Shown here in pieces: positions 51,979 through 61,539 of a stretch of DNA of 64,000 bases. The DNA is from Pseudomonadales bacterium (lineage in GTDB: Bacteria; Pseudomonadota; Gammaproteobacteria; Pseudomonadales; Azotimanducaceae). Below the pieces are notes generated by a model that saw only the letters and a program-made list of their open reading frames with translations, searched no databases and was not told the DNA's origin. Both the position numbers and the translations under genes were made by a program. Where the stretch lies: the NCBI GenBank assembly GCA_024234635.1, contig JACKNX010000005.1, forward strand, positions 242,405 to 306,404, written 5' to 3'. Numbering within the stretch: the stretch's first letter is position 1; each line of letters opens with the position of its first letter.

Positions 51979-53296
51979 TCACCGGCGGAAACGCCCCCCG
52001 GCAACGGGCGTCAATCCCCGGGCCACTGCCGCAAGATTGCTCGCACAAATCCTCCCGGAGGATGGCCAACCGATCGATCGGGTACTAACCCGGGAAAATG
52101 CCGATGATGTCGTTCGCGACCTCGTTTACGGTGTTGTTCGTTACCACTTCAATCTTCGTGTAGTGCTGGAGACGTTCCTCGCCCGCCCGCTTCCTGCCTC
52201 GGAAATTGCACTCCAGAGTCTATTATTGGTGGGCACTTACCAACTTGTAGTACAGCAGAAGCCGGATCATGCGGTTGTAAACGAGTCGGTAAAGGCCTGC
52301 CAGGCGCTCAAGCGGACCTGGGCCAAAGGCCTCGTCAACGGCGTCTTGAGGAACATCGCCCGTTCGATCCACGCAGGTCAGCTCGCCGTCGATGAATTTG
52401 CCGAACGTTCGGTCGATTTGCCCGATTGGCTGGCACAAGTCCTGCGTTCGGAGCTCGGCCAGGAGGCGGAAGCGGTCATGCGGGCATTTCTGCGGCGACC
52501 GGCCATGGTGCTACGCGTCAATACCCGCCGGATCTCCCCGGAGGATTATCGCCGTCGTCTGGAGGCCGCGGCGATGCCGGCGCATGCGCTGTGGGCGGAT
52601 GAAACATTGCACCTCACGAAGCCCACGGCTCAGGAATCCCTGCCCGGGTTTTTCGAAGGACAGGTTTCCGTACAGGATGGCGGTGCCCAGTTCGCCCCGG
52701 ATCTGCTGCGCGCGGAGCCGGGACACCGCGTGCTCGACGCCTGCGCAGCGCCTGGGGGCAAACTCTTCCACTTGATGGAGCGCTATCCAGCAGCCCGTTT
52801 CGTTGCATTCGAACGATCGCCCCCACGCTTTGCGCACCTGCAGTCGGAAGCGCACCGGTTGGGCCACGCCGGGGCCGTCGATCTCCACTGCGCGGATGCC
52901 GTGACGCCATCCCCGGCGGAGGACCCGCAACTGTTCGACCGTATTCTCCTGGACGCGCCCTGCTCGGGCACCGGTACGATACGCAGGCACCCGGATGTGA
53001 AATTGCATCGCAATGCCGCCGACATCACCCGCTATGCGGCAGCGCAGCTGCAATTACTGCGCGCGTTGTGGTCGCGGCTGCAGCCTGGCGGACAACTGCT
53101 TTACTGCACTTGTTCCCTGTTGTCCGCTGAAAACGAAGGCGTGATCACTGCTTTCCTGGCCGAACAGCCGGACGCGCTGGCAGACGACATCCGCCTACCC
53201 GTCGGGATACCCAGATCCCCCGGTTGGCTGGTGCTGCCCACCGAGGAGATTGCCGATGGCTTCTACTACGCCAGGCTCGAACGGCGGCTCCCGTGA
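51965..53296 (+). CDS. rsmB: 16S rRNA (cytosine-967-C5)-methyltransferase RsmB
   Basis: A 443-residue protein: an N-terminal NusB-like RNA-binding domain (NPRATAARLLAQILPEDGQPIDRVL) and a SAM methyltransferase domain (DACAAPGGKLFHL, RILLDAPCSGTGTIRRHPDVK, CTCSLLSAENE). The catalytic Cys pair is present. TTG 51965 inside fmt is the likely start; ATG 51917 would overlap 62 bp. It modifies C967 of 16S rRNA. Confidence 0.94.
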   Translation: MTPPDHRRKRPPATGVNPRATAARLLAQILPEDGQPIDRVLTRENADDVVRDLVYGVVRYHFNLRVVLETFLARPLPASEIALQSLLLVGTYQLVVQQKPDHAVVNESVKACQALKRTWAKGLVNGVLRNIARSIHAGQLAVDEFAERSVDLPDWLAQVLRSELGQEAEAVMRAFLRRPAMVLRVNTRRISPEDYRRRLEAAAMPAHALWADETLHLTKPTAQESLPGFFEGQVSVQDGGAQFAPDLLRAEPGHRVLDACAAPGGKLFHLMERYPAARFVAFERSPPRFAHLQSEAHRLGHAGAVDLHCADAVTPSPAEDPQLFDRILLDAPCSGTGTIRRHPDVKLHRNAADITRYAAAQLQLLRALWSRLQPGGQLLYCTCSLLSAENEGVITAFLAEQPDALADDIRLPVGIPRSPGWLVLPTEEIADGFYYARLERRLP

Positions 53297-53437
53297 TTCG
53301 ACGCCAGCGACCACGCGCAGCTTGTCCCGCCACGGTATTCCCGGAACAATTCGCGCCCATAGCCAGGTGTCTGGACGCCAGACGCGTCCACTGCCAGCGC
53401 ACGGACTCCTGAACGCGGATAGAACGGACACCGTGAC

Positions 53438-54811
53438 ATGAATATTCTGATTCTGGGCGCGGGGCAGGTAGGCGGCACGCTGGCCGAACACCTGGCCAGT
53501 GAATCCATCGATGTCACGCTCGTGGACACGGATGGCGCGCGACTCCAGGCGCTGCGTGACCGGCTCGACATCCAGACTGTCCAGGGCTTCGCGGCGCATC
53601 CCGATGTACTCGAGCGCGCGGGCGCGGAAGACGCCGAGATGCTCATCGCCGTCACCTCCAGCGATGAGGTGAACATGGTTGCCTGCCAGGTCTGCTATTC
53701 GCAGTTCCGCACACCCATGAAAATCGCCCGGGTGCGTTCCACCAGCTACTTCAAACTCGACGATTTCTTCAGTAACGAGCACATGCCTATCGATGTGCTG
53801 ATCAACCCCGAACAGGTCGTTACCGACAGCATCCAGCTGCTGCTGGAGCACCCCGGTGCTCTGCAGGTTCTCGACTTTGCCGAAGGGCGCGTGAAGCTGG
53901 TTGCCGTGCGCGCCTATTTTGGCGGTCCTCTGGTCGGTCGGGAATTGAAAGTGCTGCGGGAGCACATCCCGAATGTGGACACCCGCGTCGCGGCCATATT
54001 CCGGCGCGGCAAGGCGATCAAGCCCACAGGAGATACCGTCATCGAGGCCGATGATGAAGTCTTTTTCATCGCGGCAACCGAACACATCAACAGCATGATG
54101 GCGGAGCTGCGGCGCGTGGAGCGTCCTTTCCACCGCATTGCCATTGCCGGCGGTGGGCACATCGGCGAACACCTGGCGCGCAAGATCGAACGCGACTACG
54201 CCACCAAGGTCATCGAGTATGACCTGAAGCGCTGCGAAGAATTGGCCTCCACATTAACCCGCTGCGTGGTGCTGCATGGCGATGCCACGGATCGCGACCT
54301 GCTCGTGCAGGAGAACATCGAACAATTCGATGCCTTCTGCGCGCTCACGAATGATGACGAGGTCAACATCATGTCCTCGCTAATGGCCAAGCAGCTGGGC
54401 GTCAGGCAAGTAATGACCCTTATCGGCAAGCCGGCCTATGTCGATCTGGTGCAGGGCGGTGAAATCGATATCGCCATTTCTCCCCAGCAGGCCACGACAA
54501 GTTCCATCCTCACCTATATCCGCCGCGCGGATATCGCGCGTGTACACAGTCTGCGACGCGGCGCCGCCGAGGCCATGGAAGCAATCGCGCACGGCGATCG
54601 CAAGAGCTCACGCGTCGTGGGACGTCGCGTTGGCGAGGTCAATCTGCCTTCGGGCGCCAGCATTGGCGCCATCGTTCGCGGCAACGATGTGCTCATCGCG
54701 CATGACAAGGTTGTCATCGAGGCCGAGGATCACGTGATTCTCTTTCTCGCCGACCGCCGGCAGGTCGCCGCGGTCGAGAAATTGTTCCAGGTTGGCGTGA
54801 CGTTCTTCTGA
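53438..54811 (+). CDS. trkA: Trk potassium uptake regulatory protein TrkA
   Basis: A 457-residue cytoplasmic gating subunit with two NAD-binding RCK_N/RCK_C repeats. The first Rossmann loop is LILGAGQVGGTLAEHLA and the second IAGGGHIGEHLARKI, each followed by a TrkA_C domain. It binds the TrkH channel and couples gating to NAD or ATP. trkH follows after 4 bp. Unlike in many genomes, trkA and trkH are here in tandem. Confidence 0.95.
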   Translation: MNILILGAGQVGGTLAEHLASESIDVTLVDTDGARLQALRDRLDIQTVQGFAAHPDVLERAGAEDAEMLIAVTSSDEVNMVACQVCYSQFRTPMKIARVRSTSYFKLDDFFSNEHMPIDVLINPEQVVTDSIQLLLEHPGALQVLDFAEGRVKLVAVRAYFGGPLVGRELKVLREHIPNVDTRVAAIFRRGKAIKPTGDTVIEADDEVFFIAATEHINSMMAELRRVERPFHRIAIAGGGHIGEHLARKIERDYATKVIEYDLKRCEELASTLTRCVVLHGDATDRDLLVQENIEQFDAFCALTNDDEVNIMSSLMAKQLGVRQVMTLIGKPAYVDLVQGGEIDIAISPQQATTSSILTYIRRADIARVHSLRRGAAEAMEAIAHGDRKSSRVVGRRVGEVNLPSGASIGAIVRGNDVLIAHDKVVIEAEDHVILFLADRRQVAAVEKLFQVGVTFF

Positions 54812-54815
54812 GCCA

Positions 54816-56261
54816 ATGCAATTCGCCGTCTCCTTCCGAATCACGGGCATTCTGCTGAGCATCTTCAGCCTGACGCTGCTGCTGCCCGTGGTTGTAGCCA
54901 CCATCTACGGCGAAAACACCTCCCGCGAGTTCATCATCTCGTTCCTGGTTACGGCGGCGGTTGGTCTGTTGCTGGTACTCACCATTCGTTCCCGACGCGA
55001 ACTGCGTAGCGGTGACGGCTTTTTCGTCACGGTGCTCTTCTACGTCGCGCTCGGCCTCTTCGGTTCGTTGCCTTTCGTGCTGGACGGGCGTGCTCACACC
55101 GGATTCACCGATGCCGTGTTCGAGTCCCTGTCTGGGCTGACCACTACCGGCGCAACGGTGTTCACCGGGCTGGACGAGTTACCCCGCTCCCTGTTGTTTT
55201 ATCGCCAGCTGCTGCAATGGTTCGGCGGCATGGGCATCATCGTGCTCGCCGTCGCGATATTGCCCATGCTGGGGATCGGTGGCATGCAGCTCTATCGAGC
55301 GGAGTCGCCAGGCCCCGTAAAAGACAGCAAGCTCACACCGCGGATCGCGCAGACAGCGAAGGCGCTGTGGGTTATCTACGTCACGCTGACGGCAGTGTGC
55401 GCACTGGCGTACCGACTGTGCGGCATGGATACCTTCGATGCCATCTGTCACGCCTTTTCCACCGTGGCGATCGGCGGTTTTTCGACCCACGACCTGAGTA
55501 TCGGCTATTTTGACAGCCGCGCCATTGAATCGGTGGCGGTCGTGTTCATGATTCTCTCCGCCTGCAATTTCGGCCTGCATTTCTCCGTGGCACGCAATCG
55601 GTCACTGCTTCTTTACTGGCGGGACCCGGAGGCGCGTACCATGCTGCTGTTGCTGCTGGCCGGATGCGCCGTGGTGATTCCCCTTCTGCACCTGGATCCG
55701 GCGCTGTCGGACTCGCCGATCATGGATGGCCTGTTCCAGGTCGTTTCGATGATGACCACCACCGGCTTCACGACGGCTGACTACACTTCCTGGCCACCCG
55801 CTATTCCGATCATGCTGATTCTTGCCTCGTTTGCCGGTGGATGCGCAGGCTCTACCGCGGGCGGCATGAAAATCGTTCGCGTCATGCTGATCTATCTTCA
55901 GGGCATTCGGGAAGTACGCACGCTCATTCATCCAAACGGTATCTTCCCGATCAAACTGGGCGGCAGTCCTGTGCCCCAACGTGTCGTCGAAGCCGTCTGG
56001 AGTTTCTGTGCGGTGTACGCGCTCTCTTTCCTGGGACTGCTGGCCGCGGTGTCGCTGGTCTCCGGCCTCGACTTCGAGTCTGCCTTTTCCGCCGTTGCGG
56101 CGTGCCTAAATAATCTTGGGCCTGGTCTGGGCGAGGTTGCTGCCAATGTTCAGAACATCAACGCGCCGACAAAATGGATACTGATCGTGGCGATGCTGTT
56201 GGGACGTCTGGAGATCTTCACGTTGCTGGTGCTGCTGACGCCAGCATTCTGGCGACGGTGA
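54816..56261 (+). CDS. trkH: Trk potassium uptake channel TrkH
   Basis: A 481-residue membrane channel subunit with four pore-loop repeats (LSGLTTTGATVF; FSTVAIGGFST; VSMMTTTGFTTADY; AACLNNLGPGLGEV), the SKT-family selectivity filters. It takes up K+ at the inner membrane with TrkA. ATG 54816. It is convergent with the acyltransferase gene. Confidence 0.95.
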   Translation: MQFAVSFRITGILLSIFSLTLLLPVVVATIYGENTSREFIISFLVTAAVGLLLVLTIRSRRELRSGDGFFVTVLFYVALGLFGSLPFVLDGRAHTGFTDAVFESLSGLTTTGATVFTGLDELPRSLLFYRQLLQWFGGMGIIVLAVAILPMLGIGGMQLYRAESPGPVKDSKLTPRIAQTAKALWVIYVTLTAVCALAYRLCGMDTFDAICHAFSTVAIGGFSTHDLSIGYFDSRAIESVAVVFMILSACNFGLHFSVARNRSLLLYWRDPEARTMLLLLLAGCAVVIPLLHLDPALSDSPIMDGLFQVVSMMTTTGFTTADYTSWPPAIPIMLILASFAGGCAGSTAGGMKIVRVMLIYLQGIREVRTLIHPNGIFPIKLGGSPVPQRVVEAVWSFCAVYALSFLGLLAAVSLVSGLDFESAFSAVAACLNNLGPGLGEVAANVQNINAPTKWILIVAMLLGRLEIFTLLVLLTPAFWRR

Positions 56262-56453
56262 CTCGTACGGGCCTTGCCGGCTGGGGTGGGCGTGCACGAT
56301 TGATTGTTCGTTTCAGGTGCGTCGCACCCAATCACCACGCTGCATTTGCAGCAGTCCCGTAAATTACTACTGAAACAAGTTCAGCGGGGTCTGTTCAGCA
56401 TCCTCTCAAGGAACGAAGTTCCATTCTCGACAGCCCTGGCAATCACAACGCGG
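56262..56453. other. Intergenic gap with small hairpins between convergent trkH and acyltransferase
   Basis: The 192-bp gap contains three short palindromes: GGTGCGTCGCACC (56316-56328), GCTGCATTTGCAGC (56339-56352) and GGAACGAAGTTCC (56410-56422). They might end convergent transcripts. None has a clear T-run. No ORF or RNA was recognised. Confidence 0.35.
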
Positions 56454-57368
56454 CTAGCTGTCTGTAGCCTTGCCTCGCGGGTATATTCGCGGACTACCCG
56501 GTTTCTGTCGTTTGAAACGCTTGTACTCCCACTGGTATTGAGCGGGTGTACGGCGGACTGCATTCTCGACGCTGTGATTCAGTTGTGTGGCGAACCGAAC
56601 GGCATCGTCGATATCCGCATCCAGCTCCGCGCGTTCAAATCTCAGCGCAAAACCCTGACTCGTTCGCGTGGCGCTGCCAATAATCGCTTCAGCGCCGCTC
56701 TGCTTTAGAAGACGTTGAACGAGGGTCATGGTAAGCGCCGGCTTGTTGAAGAAAGGCGCATGCACACCTCGGGAAAACGGTGGTACCTGATCCGGCAGAA
56801 CAACCGCCAGTCCACCGTTCCTCAGGGTGTGTAGCAGTGCGCGAATTCCGGGCGTACCGATCGGCAGCAGATTTCCGCCTGTACGGGCACGCGCTTTTAT
56901 CATTGGCGCTTCCAGTCCCGCCATCCTTGGCGGGTCGTACAGACACGTGTAGCCAAAGCGGCCCAGGTACAACGCCAGTACCTCCCAGTTTCCCAGATGT
57001 GGCACCATGACAAGACATCCAACACCAGATGGCCGGGGTTCCAGCAGTTCCTGTCCCTCGATGCTTGAAAACAGGTTGTTGACCTTCTCAACAGGCCAGT
57101 ACCAGAGGAGACCTGACTCCATGCCAAACGTCGCCGTATGAACCAGACTCTGGCGGATCAGCGTCTCTCTCTCCTGCTCGGTCAATTCCGGAAAACAATG
57201 ACATACGTTGATCCGTGTCGTTCGGGTTATGTCCAGTGAGGGAAACCGATAGATCAGCCCACCTACCGTACGCCCGATCTGGCGTACTACGCGTAACGGC
57301 ATCAGACTTAGCAGCCTGATACATACTCTGGCCATGATAGTTGCACTGCGCTGCACCAGACGTTTCAT
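56454..57368 (-). CDS. Lipid A biosynthesis (LpxL/HtrB-like) acyltransferase
   Basis: A 304-residue inner-membrane acyltransferase. An N-terminal helix (IRLLSLMPLRVVRQIGRTVGGLIY) is followed by the catalytic H(x)4E (VPHLGNWEV) and the downstream LLPIGTPGIRALLHTLRNGGLAVVLPDQVP region. It transfers acyl chains to lipid A or related lipids. The start is uncertain: ATG 57368 fits, while the frame extends to a TTG at 57425. It is divergent from gmhB. Confidence 0.85.
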   Translation of the reverse strand: MKRLVQRSATIMARVCIRLLSLMPLRVVRQIGRTVGGLIYRFPSLDITRTTRINVCHCFPELTEQERETLIRQSLVHTATFGMESGLLWYWPVEKVNNLFSSIEGQELLEPRPSGVGCLVMVPHLGNWEVLALYLGRFGYTCLYDPPRMAGLEAPMIKARARTGGNLLPIGTPGIRALLHTLRNGGLAVVLPDQVPPFSRGVHAPFFNKPALTMTLVQRLLKQSGAEAIIGSATRTSQGFALRFERAELDADIDDAVRFATQLNHSVENAVRRTPAQYQWEYKRFKRQKPGSPRIYPRGKATDS

Positions 57369-57449
57369 CGCGGGTTGCAAATCCGAAAGTCCGCGCTGCC
57401 AGCAGCTCGGGTCTGTTTGCGCCAACTGGGCGGTGCTGAGGTAGGTGGA

Positions 57450-58007
57450 ATGTTTACTGATGTCCGCTTGATCGTTCTTGATCGCGACGGCGTGATCAAT
57501 GTCGATTCAGACAACTTCATCCGGAACGCGGATGCCTGGCAACCCTTGCCGGGCGCAATTGAAGCAATCGGCGAACTGGCGAGTCGCGGATATGACCTGG
57601 CGGTTGCATCGAACCAATCTGGCATTGGTCGCGGTCTCATCCGGCAAGCCGATCTCAACGCCATGCATCGGAAAATGTTCGCCCTGTGCGCCACCGTCGA
57701 AGGGTGCATATCCGTTGTCCGGTTCTGCCCGCATACGCCTGAAGCGGGATGCCGATGTCGGAAGCCTGCGCCAGGTATGTTGCTTGACCTGATGCGTAAC
57801 TTTTCCGTAACGCCAGCACAGACGTTGTTTGTCGGCGATGCTTCTCGCGACATCCTTGCGGCGCGGAACGCCGGCTGTCTTGCTGTTCTGGTGCGGTCAT
57901 CTGGTGCCAGTTCCACTACGCACGAGGACCAGGACATGGCGGTACCAGTCGTCAGGGACCTCATGGCGTTGATCGATCTGTTGCCCGTCGCGCCAACTCA
58001 GCAGTAG
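57450..58007 (+). CDS. gmhB: D-glycero-beta-D-manno-heptose-1,7-bisphosphate 7-phosphatase
   Basis: A 185-residue HAD-superfamily enzyme of LPS heptose synthesis. The catalytic VLDRDGVINVD (Asp11, Asp13) and the zinc-binding loop CPHTPEAGCRCRKP are present, with the final GDASRD motif. ATG 57450 follows GAGGTAGGTGGA. It is divergent from the acyltransferase; both work on lipopolysaccharide. It is convergent with gyrB. Confidence 0.94.
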   Translation: MFTDVRLIVLDRDGVINVDSDNFIRNADAWQPLPGAIEAIGELASRGYDLAVASNQSGIGRGLIRQADLNAMHRKMFALCATVEGCISVVRFCPHTPEAGCRCRKPAPGMLLDLMRNFSVTPAQTLFVGDASRDILAARNAGCLAVLVRSSGASSTTHEDQDMAVPVVRDLMALIDLLPVAPTQQ

Positions 58008-58014
58008 CGGGTCG

Positions 58015-60423
58015 TTACACGTCCAGGTTGACGACCTGCAATGCGTTCTCCTCGATGAATTCCCTTCGAGGCTCGACCTGATCACCCATCAGGGTCGTGA
58101 ACATCCGGTCTGCGGCGATCATATCGTCCACGGTTACACGCAGCATGCGACGGACGTTTGGGTCCATGGTCGTCTGCCAGAGTTGATCCGGATTCATTTC
58201 CCCGAGACCCTTGTAGCGCTGGATGTCCACACCGCGGCGCGATTCGGCCAGTAGCCAGTCATAGGCCTGGCCTATGCTGCTTACGGCTTGTTGACGTTCA
58301 CCGCGACTGATGGTGGCGCCTTCGCTGAGCAAGGTGCGCGTCGTATCGCCCATGTGCACGATCGCTTCGTAGTCACTGCTGGAGAAGAAGTTCTGTCCCA
58401 GAACAATGCGCTCCGTCAGTCCCCGCACGGTCATTTCGACAACAGGCAGCCAGATGTTCCGTTCGTTGTCCTGATGAAGGCTGATGTCGATGACTTTCTC
58501 GCCAGACCGGATCAATGCCTCATTGAGGTCGTCGCACCACGTGCGAACGAGGGCTTCGTCTCTGAGACTTTCAACTGGAAGCGCTGGTGTGTTCACCAAC
58601 GTGCGACTCAAGGCAAGCGGGATGTTTCGAGCCAGTTTTTCAAGGCGACGCAACAACGCACTGTATTCCTGAAGCAGCGACTCGAGCGCCTCGGACGCTA
58701 CCGGCGGCGCACCCGCGGTGACACGCAGTTCAGCCTTGTCGAGAGCACTGTTCAGGAAATAACGCGCTAGCTCGGATTCGTCCTTGGCATAACTTTCCTG
58801 ACGCCCTTTCTTTACCTTGTACAAGGGCGGTTGCGCGATGAACACGTGCCCCCTTTCTATCAATTCAGGCATCTGACGGAAAAAGAACGTCAGCAGCAGC
58901 GTTCGGATATGGGAACCGTCCACATCCGCGTCGGTCATGATGATGATGTGGTGATACCGCAACTTGTCCGGATTGAACTCGTCGCGACCGATGCCACACC
59001 CTAAAGCGGTTACAAGCGTTCCTACTTCCTGTGAAGAAAGCATCTTGTCAAAACGAGCCTTTTCTACGTTAAGTATCTTGCCTCTTAATGGAAGAATCGC
59101 CTGTGTACGCCGATCGCGTCCCTGTTTTGCACTCCCTCCCGCGGAGTCACCCTCCACAAGGTAGAGTTCAGACAGCGCCGGATCTTTCTCCTGGCAGTCC
59201 GCCAGCTTTCCGGGCAATCCGGCTATGTCCAGGGCTCCCTTTCGCCGCGTCATTTCCCTGGCTTTACGAGCCGCCTCCCTCGCGCGGGCGGCGTCGATCA
59301 TCTTTGCGGTAATCGCCCTTGCATCAGACGGGTTCTCCTCCAGGTACTCTGCCAGGAATTTATTCAGTTCCTGCTCTACCGCCACTTTCACTTCCGAAGA
59401 AACCAGCTTGTCCTTGGTTTGCGATGAGAACTTGGGATCCGGAACTTTCACCGATACAACGGCGACCAGTCCTTCGCGGGCGTCGTCGCCTGTTGTTGGT
59501 ACCTGCGCCTTCTTGGCGAGACCTTCCTTCTCGATGTAGGTGTTGAGAGTACGGGTCAGCGCAGCGCGGAATCCCGCAAGGTGGGTTCCACCATCACCCT
59601 GAGGGATGTTGTTGGTGTAAGTTAGTACTTGCTCCTGGAATCCGTCGTTCCACTGCATGGCTACTTCGACGCCAATGCCGTCTGTTTCCCTATTGGTCGA
59701 AAAGTGAAAGACGCGATTCAGGGCGTTCTTGTTCTGGTTCATGAATTCCACAAAGGCCTTGAGCCCGCCTTCGTAGAAAAATGTCTCCTCTCGTCCATCG
59801 CGCTCATCCAGCAAATGGATGCGCACGCCGGAATTCAGGAAAGCCAACTCCCTTGAACGCTTGGCAATCACGTCGTAGTGAAACTCGATATTGGCAAATG
59901 TATTGGCCGAAGGTTTGAAGTAAACCTCGGTCCCTCTGCCGGTGGTTTCTCCAATCTCCTTTAGAGGCGCCTGCGGAACGCCATTGGCGTAGTGTTGTTC
60001 GTATACCTTCCCAGCACGTTTGACGGTAAGGCGCAGTTTCTCGCTGAGCGCGTTCACTACGGAGACGCCCACACCATGGAGGCCACCGGAGACTTTGTAG
60101 CTGTTGTCGTTGAACTTTCCACCCGCATGTAGCGTTGTCATGACCACTTCCGCGGCTGAAACGCCCATTTTCGGGTGCTTATCAACGGGAATGCCTCTGC
60201 CGTTGTCGCGTACGGTAACCGCTTCGCCTGAATGGATGATGATATTGATCAGATCGCAATGGCCGGCGAGCGATTCGTCGATGGCGTTATCCACCAGCTC
60301 CTGAACCATGTGATGAAGGCCAGTCCCATCTTCGGTATCGCCAATGTACATACCGGGGCGCTTTCGAACAGCATCCAGTCCTTCAAGCACTTCAATGCTG
60401 GCCCCTGTATAGGTCTCTTCCAC
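58015..60423 (-). CDS. gyrB: DNA gyrase subunit B
   Basis: An 802-residue GHKL ATPase/TOPRIM subunit of gyrase. It has VLEGLDAVRKRPGMYIGDTEDGTGLHHM, VDNAIDE, the GGLHGVG ATP lid, the TOPRIM motif LVEGDSAGG and the DxD-type TDADVDGSHIRTLLLTFF. Length fits the gammaproteobacterial form with the extra C-terminal insert. It starts at GTG 60423 with AGGAG 7 bp before. It is 9 bp downstream of recF. Confidence 0.97.
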   Translation of the reverse strand: MEETYTGASIEVLEGLDAVRKRPGMYIGDTEDGTGLHHMVQELVDNAIDESLAGHCDLINIIIHSGEAVTVRDNGRGIPVDKHPKMGVSAAEVVMTTLHAGGKFNDNSYKVSGGLHGVGVSVVNALSEKLRLTVKRAGKVYEQHYANGVPQAPLKEIGETTGRGTEVYFKPSANTFANIEFHYDVIAKRSRELAFLNSGVRIHLLDERDGREETFFYEGGLKAFVEFMNQNKNALNRVFHFSTNRETDGIGVEVAMQWNDGFQEQVLTYTNNIPQGDGGTHLAGFRAALTRTLNTYIEKEGLAKKAQVPTTGDDAREGLVAVVSVKVPDPKFSSQTKDKLVSSEVKVAVEQELNKFLAEYLEENPSDARAITAKMIDAARAREAARKAREMTRRKGALDIAGLPGKLADCQEKDPALSELYLVEGDSAGGSAKQGRDRRTQAILPLRGKILNVEKARFDKMLSSQEVGTLVTALGCGIGRDEFNPDKLRYHHIIIMTDADVDGSHIRTLLLTFFFRQMPELIERGHVFIAQPPLYKVKKGRQESYAKDESELARYFLNSALDKAELRVTAGAPPVASEALESLLQEYSALLRRLEKLARNIPLALSRTLVNTPALPVESLRDEALVRTWCDDLNEALIRSGEKVIDISLHQDNERNIWLPVVEMTVRGLTERIVLGQNFFSSSDYEAIVHMGDTTRTLLSEGATISRGERQQAVSSIGQAYDWLLAESRRGVDIQRYKGLGEMNPDQLWQTTMDPNVRRMLRVTVDDMIAADRMFTTLMGDQVEPRREFIEENALQVVNLDV

Positions 60424-60432
60424 CTTGAACTC

Positions 60433-61524
60433 CTAGTCGTTGACGACTTCACCGTGTTTCACGTGAAACATTCGGAGATTTGTCCGATTTTTGACCAAAC
60501 GATCGTCCGGTAACTGCACTGCCGTTATCAGCACCTGGCTTTGCGAAGACTCCAGCGCATCCAGAACCTTTATACACCGCTGCGAATCCAGCTCAGCAAC
60601 CAGCTCGTCGAAGAGCACAATACTGGTGATACCGGAGAGACGCCGTAGTATGTCCACCTGCGCGAGATGAAATGCCAGCGCCAGAACCTTCGCCTGTCCC
60701 CGTGATAGCGTGGCACCAGCCGACCTCGAACGCGACTTTACAAAAAGGTCGGCACGATGAGGTCCCGCCCGCGTACCGCCGAATTTTACATCGCCGGCGA
60801 CCTGTTCCCCCAGAATATCTGCCAGATCTTCGGAATATTCTGTGCTCCAACCTCGTCCGTAGCGAATATCCACCTCTAGTTCCAGGCCCAGAGCCATCGC
60901 ATACCGCTGAACGGCAGGAAACAGCGCCTCGCAGTAGTGTTCACGCGCAGCATGTATCTCCTGAGCAAAGATCGACAACTGCGGTGCCCACGGGTCTACT
61001 TCGGGTAAACGACGGGGATCTACAGCCCTCAACCAGGCGTTGCGTTGCTTCAATGCCGCCATATACCGGCGCAAATTCACGTGATAGTTGTGTTTCACGT
61101 GAAACAACCCCCAATCAAGGAATTGCCGTCTGACTCCGGGAGATCCCGTTACCAGTTCGCCGACATCCGGGGTTACCAGCTGAATCGGTAAACGCCTAGC
61201 CAGATCCGACTGCCGATGGCATCGCTGGTGATTCAGGAGAATTTCCTGATGTTGTCCCGTTCGACGGAGCAGCAGGGTTTCGGGATCCTGGTTTGGTGTA
61301 GTTACCGTTAACCCAATGGCGTAACCGGGCATACCTTCCCGGCAAAGCGCCGCCGAGTCTGCGACACGGAAGGAACGCCCACGAGCAACGACATGAATCG
61401 CCTCAAGGATACTGGTCTTCCCCGCGCCGTTGTCTCCAACGAACAGGTTCACACCGTCTCCTAGCGAAATAGTGGCCTCGGAAATATTCCTGAAATTCTG
61501 CAGTCGAAACTCAGCGACTGTCAT
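60433..61524 (-). CDS. recF: DNA replication and repair protein RecF
   Basis: A 363-residue SMC-like ATPase. Walker A is GDNGAGKTSILEAIHV, the signature is TLSRGQAKVLALAFHLAQ and Walker B is SIVLFDELVAELD. RecF loads RecA at gaps with RecO and RecR. It overlaps two perfect parS-type sites (60455-60470 and 61091-61106), each coding for FHVKH in the protein. Operon dnaA-dnaN-recF-gyrB. Confidence 0.96.
   Translation of the reverse strand: MTVAEFRLQNFRNISEATISLGDGVNLFVGDNGAGKTSILEAIHVVARGRSFRVADSAALCREGMPGYAIGLTVTTPNQDPETLLLRRTGQHQEILLNHQRCHRQSDLARRLPIQLVTPDVGELVTGSPGVRRQFLDWGLFHVKHNYHVNLRRYMAALKQRNAWLRAVDPRRLPEVDPWAPQLSIFAQEIHAAREHYCEALFPAVQRYAMALGLELEVDIRYGRGWSTEYSEDLADILGEQVAGDVKFGGTRAGPHRADLFVKSRSRSAGATLSRGQAKVLALAFHLAQVDILRRLSGITSIVLFDELVAELDSQRCIKVLDALESSQSQVLITAVQLPDDRLVKNRTNLRMFHVKHGEVVND
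60455..60470. promoter_or_regulatory. parS-type ParB-binding site (site 1, in recF 3' end)
   Basis: The perfect palindrome TGTTTCACGTGAAACA matches the widespread chromosomal parS consensus. It lies in the last codons of recF, near the replication origin. It is exactly identical to the second site 636 bp away. Such sites recruit ParB for chromosome segregation. Confidence 0.88.
61091..61106. promoter_or_regulatory. parS-type ParB-binding site (site 2, within recF)
   Basis: A second perfect TGTTTCACGTGAAACA, in the same reading frame of recF (encoding FHVKH). Two full 16-bp matches in 650 bp are far beyond chance. Together they suggest a parS cluster. Confidence 0.88.
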
Positions 61525-61539
61525 GAGAAATGGGGGCGA

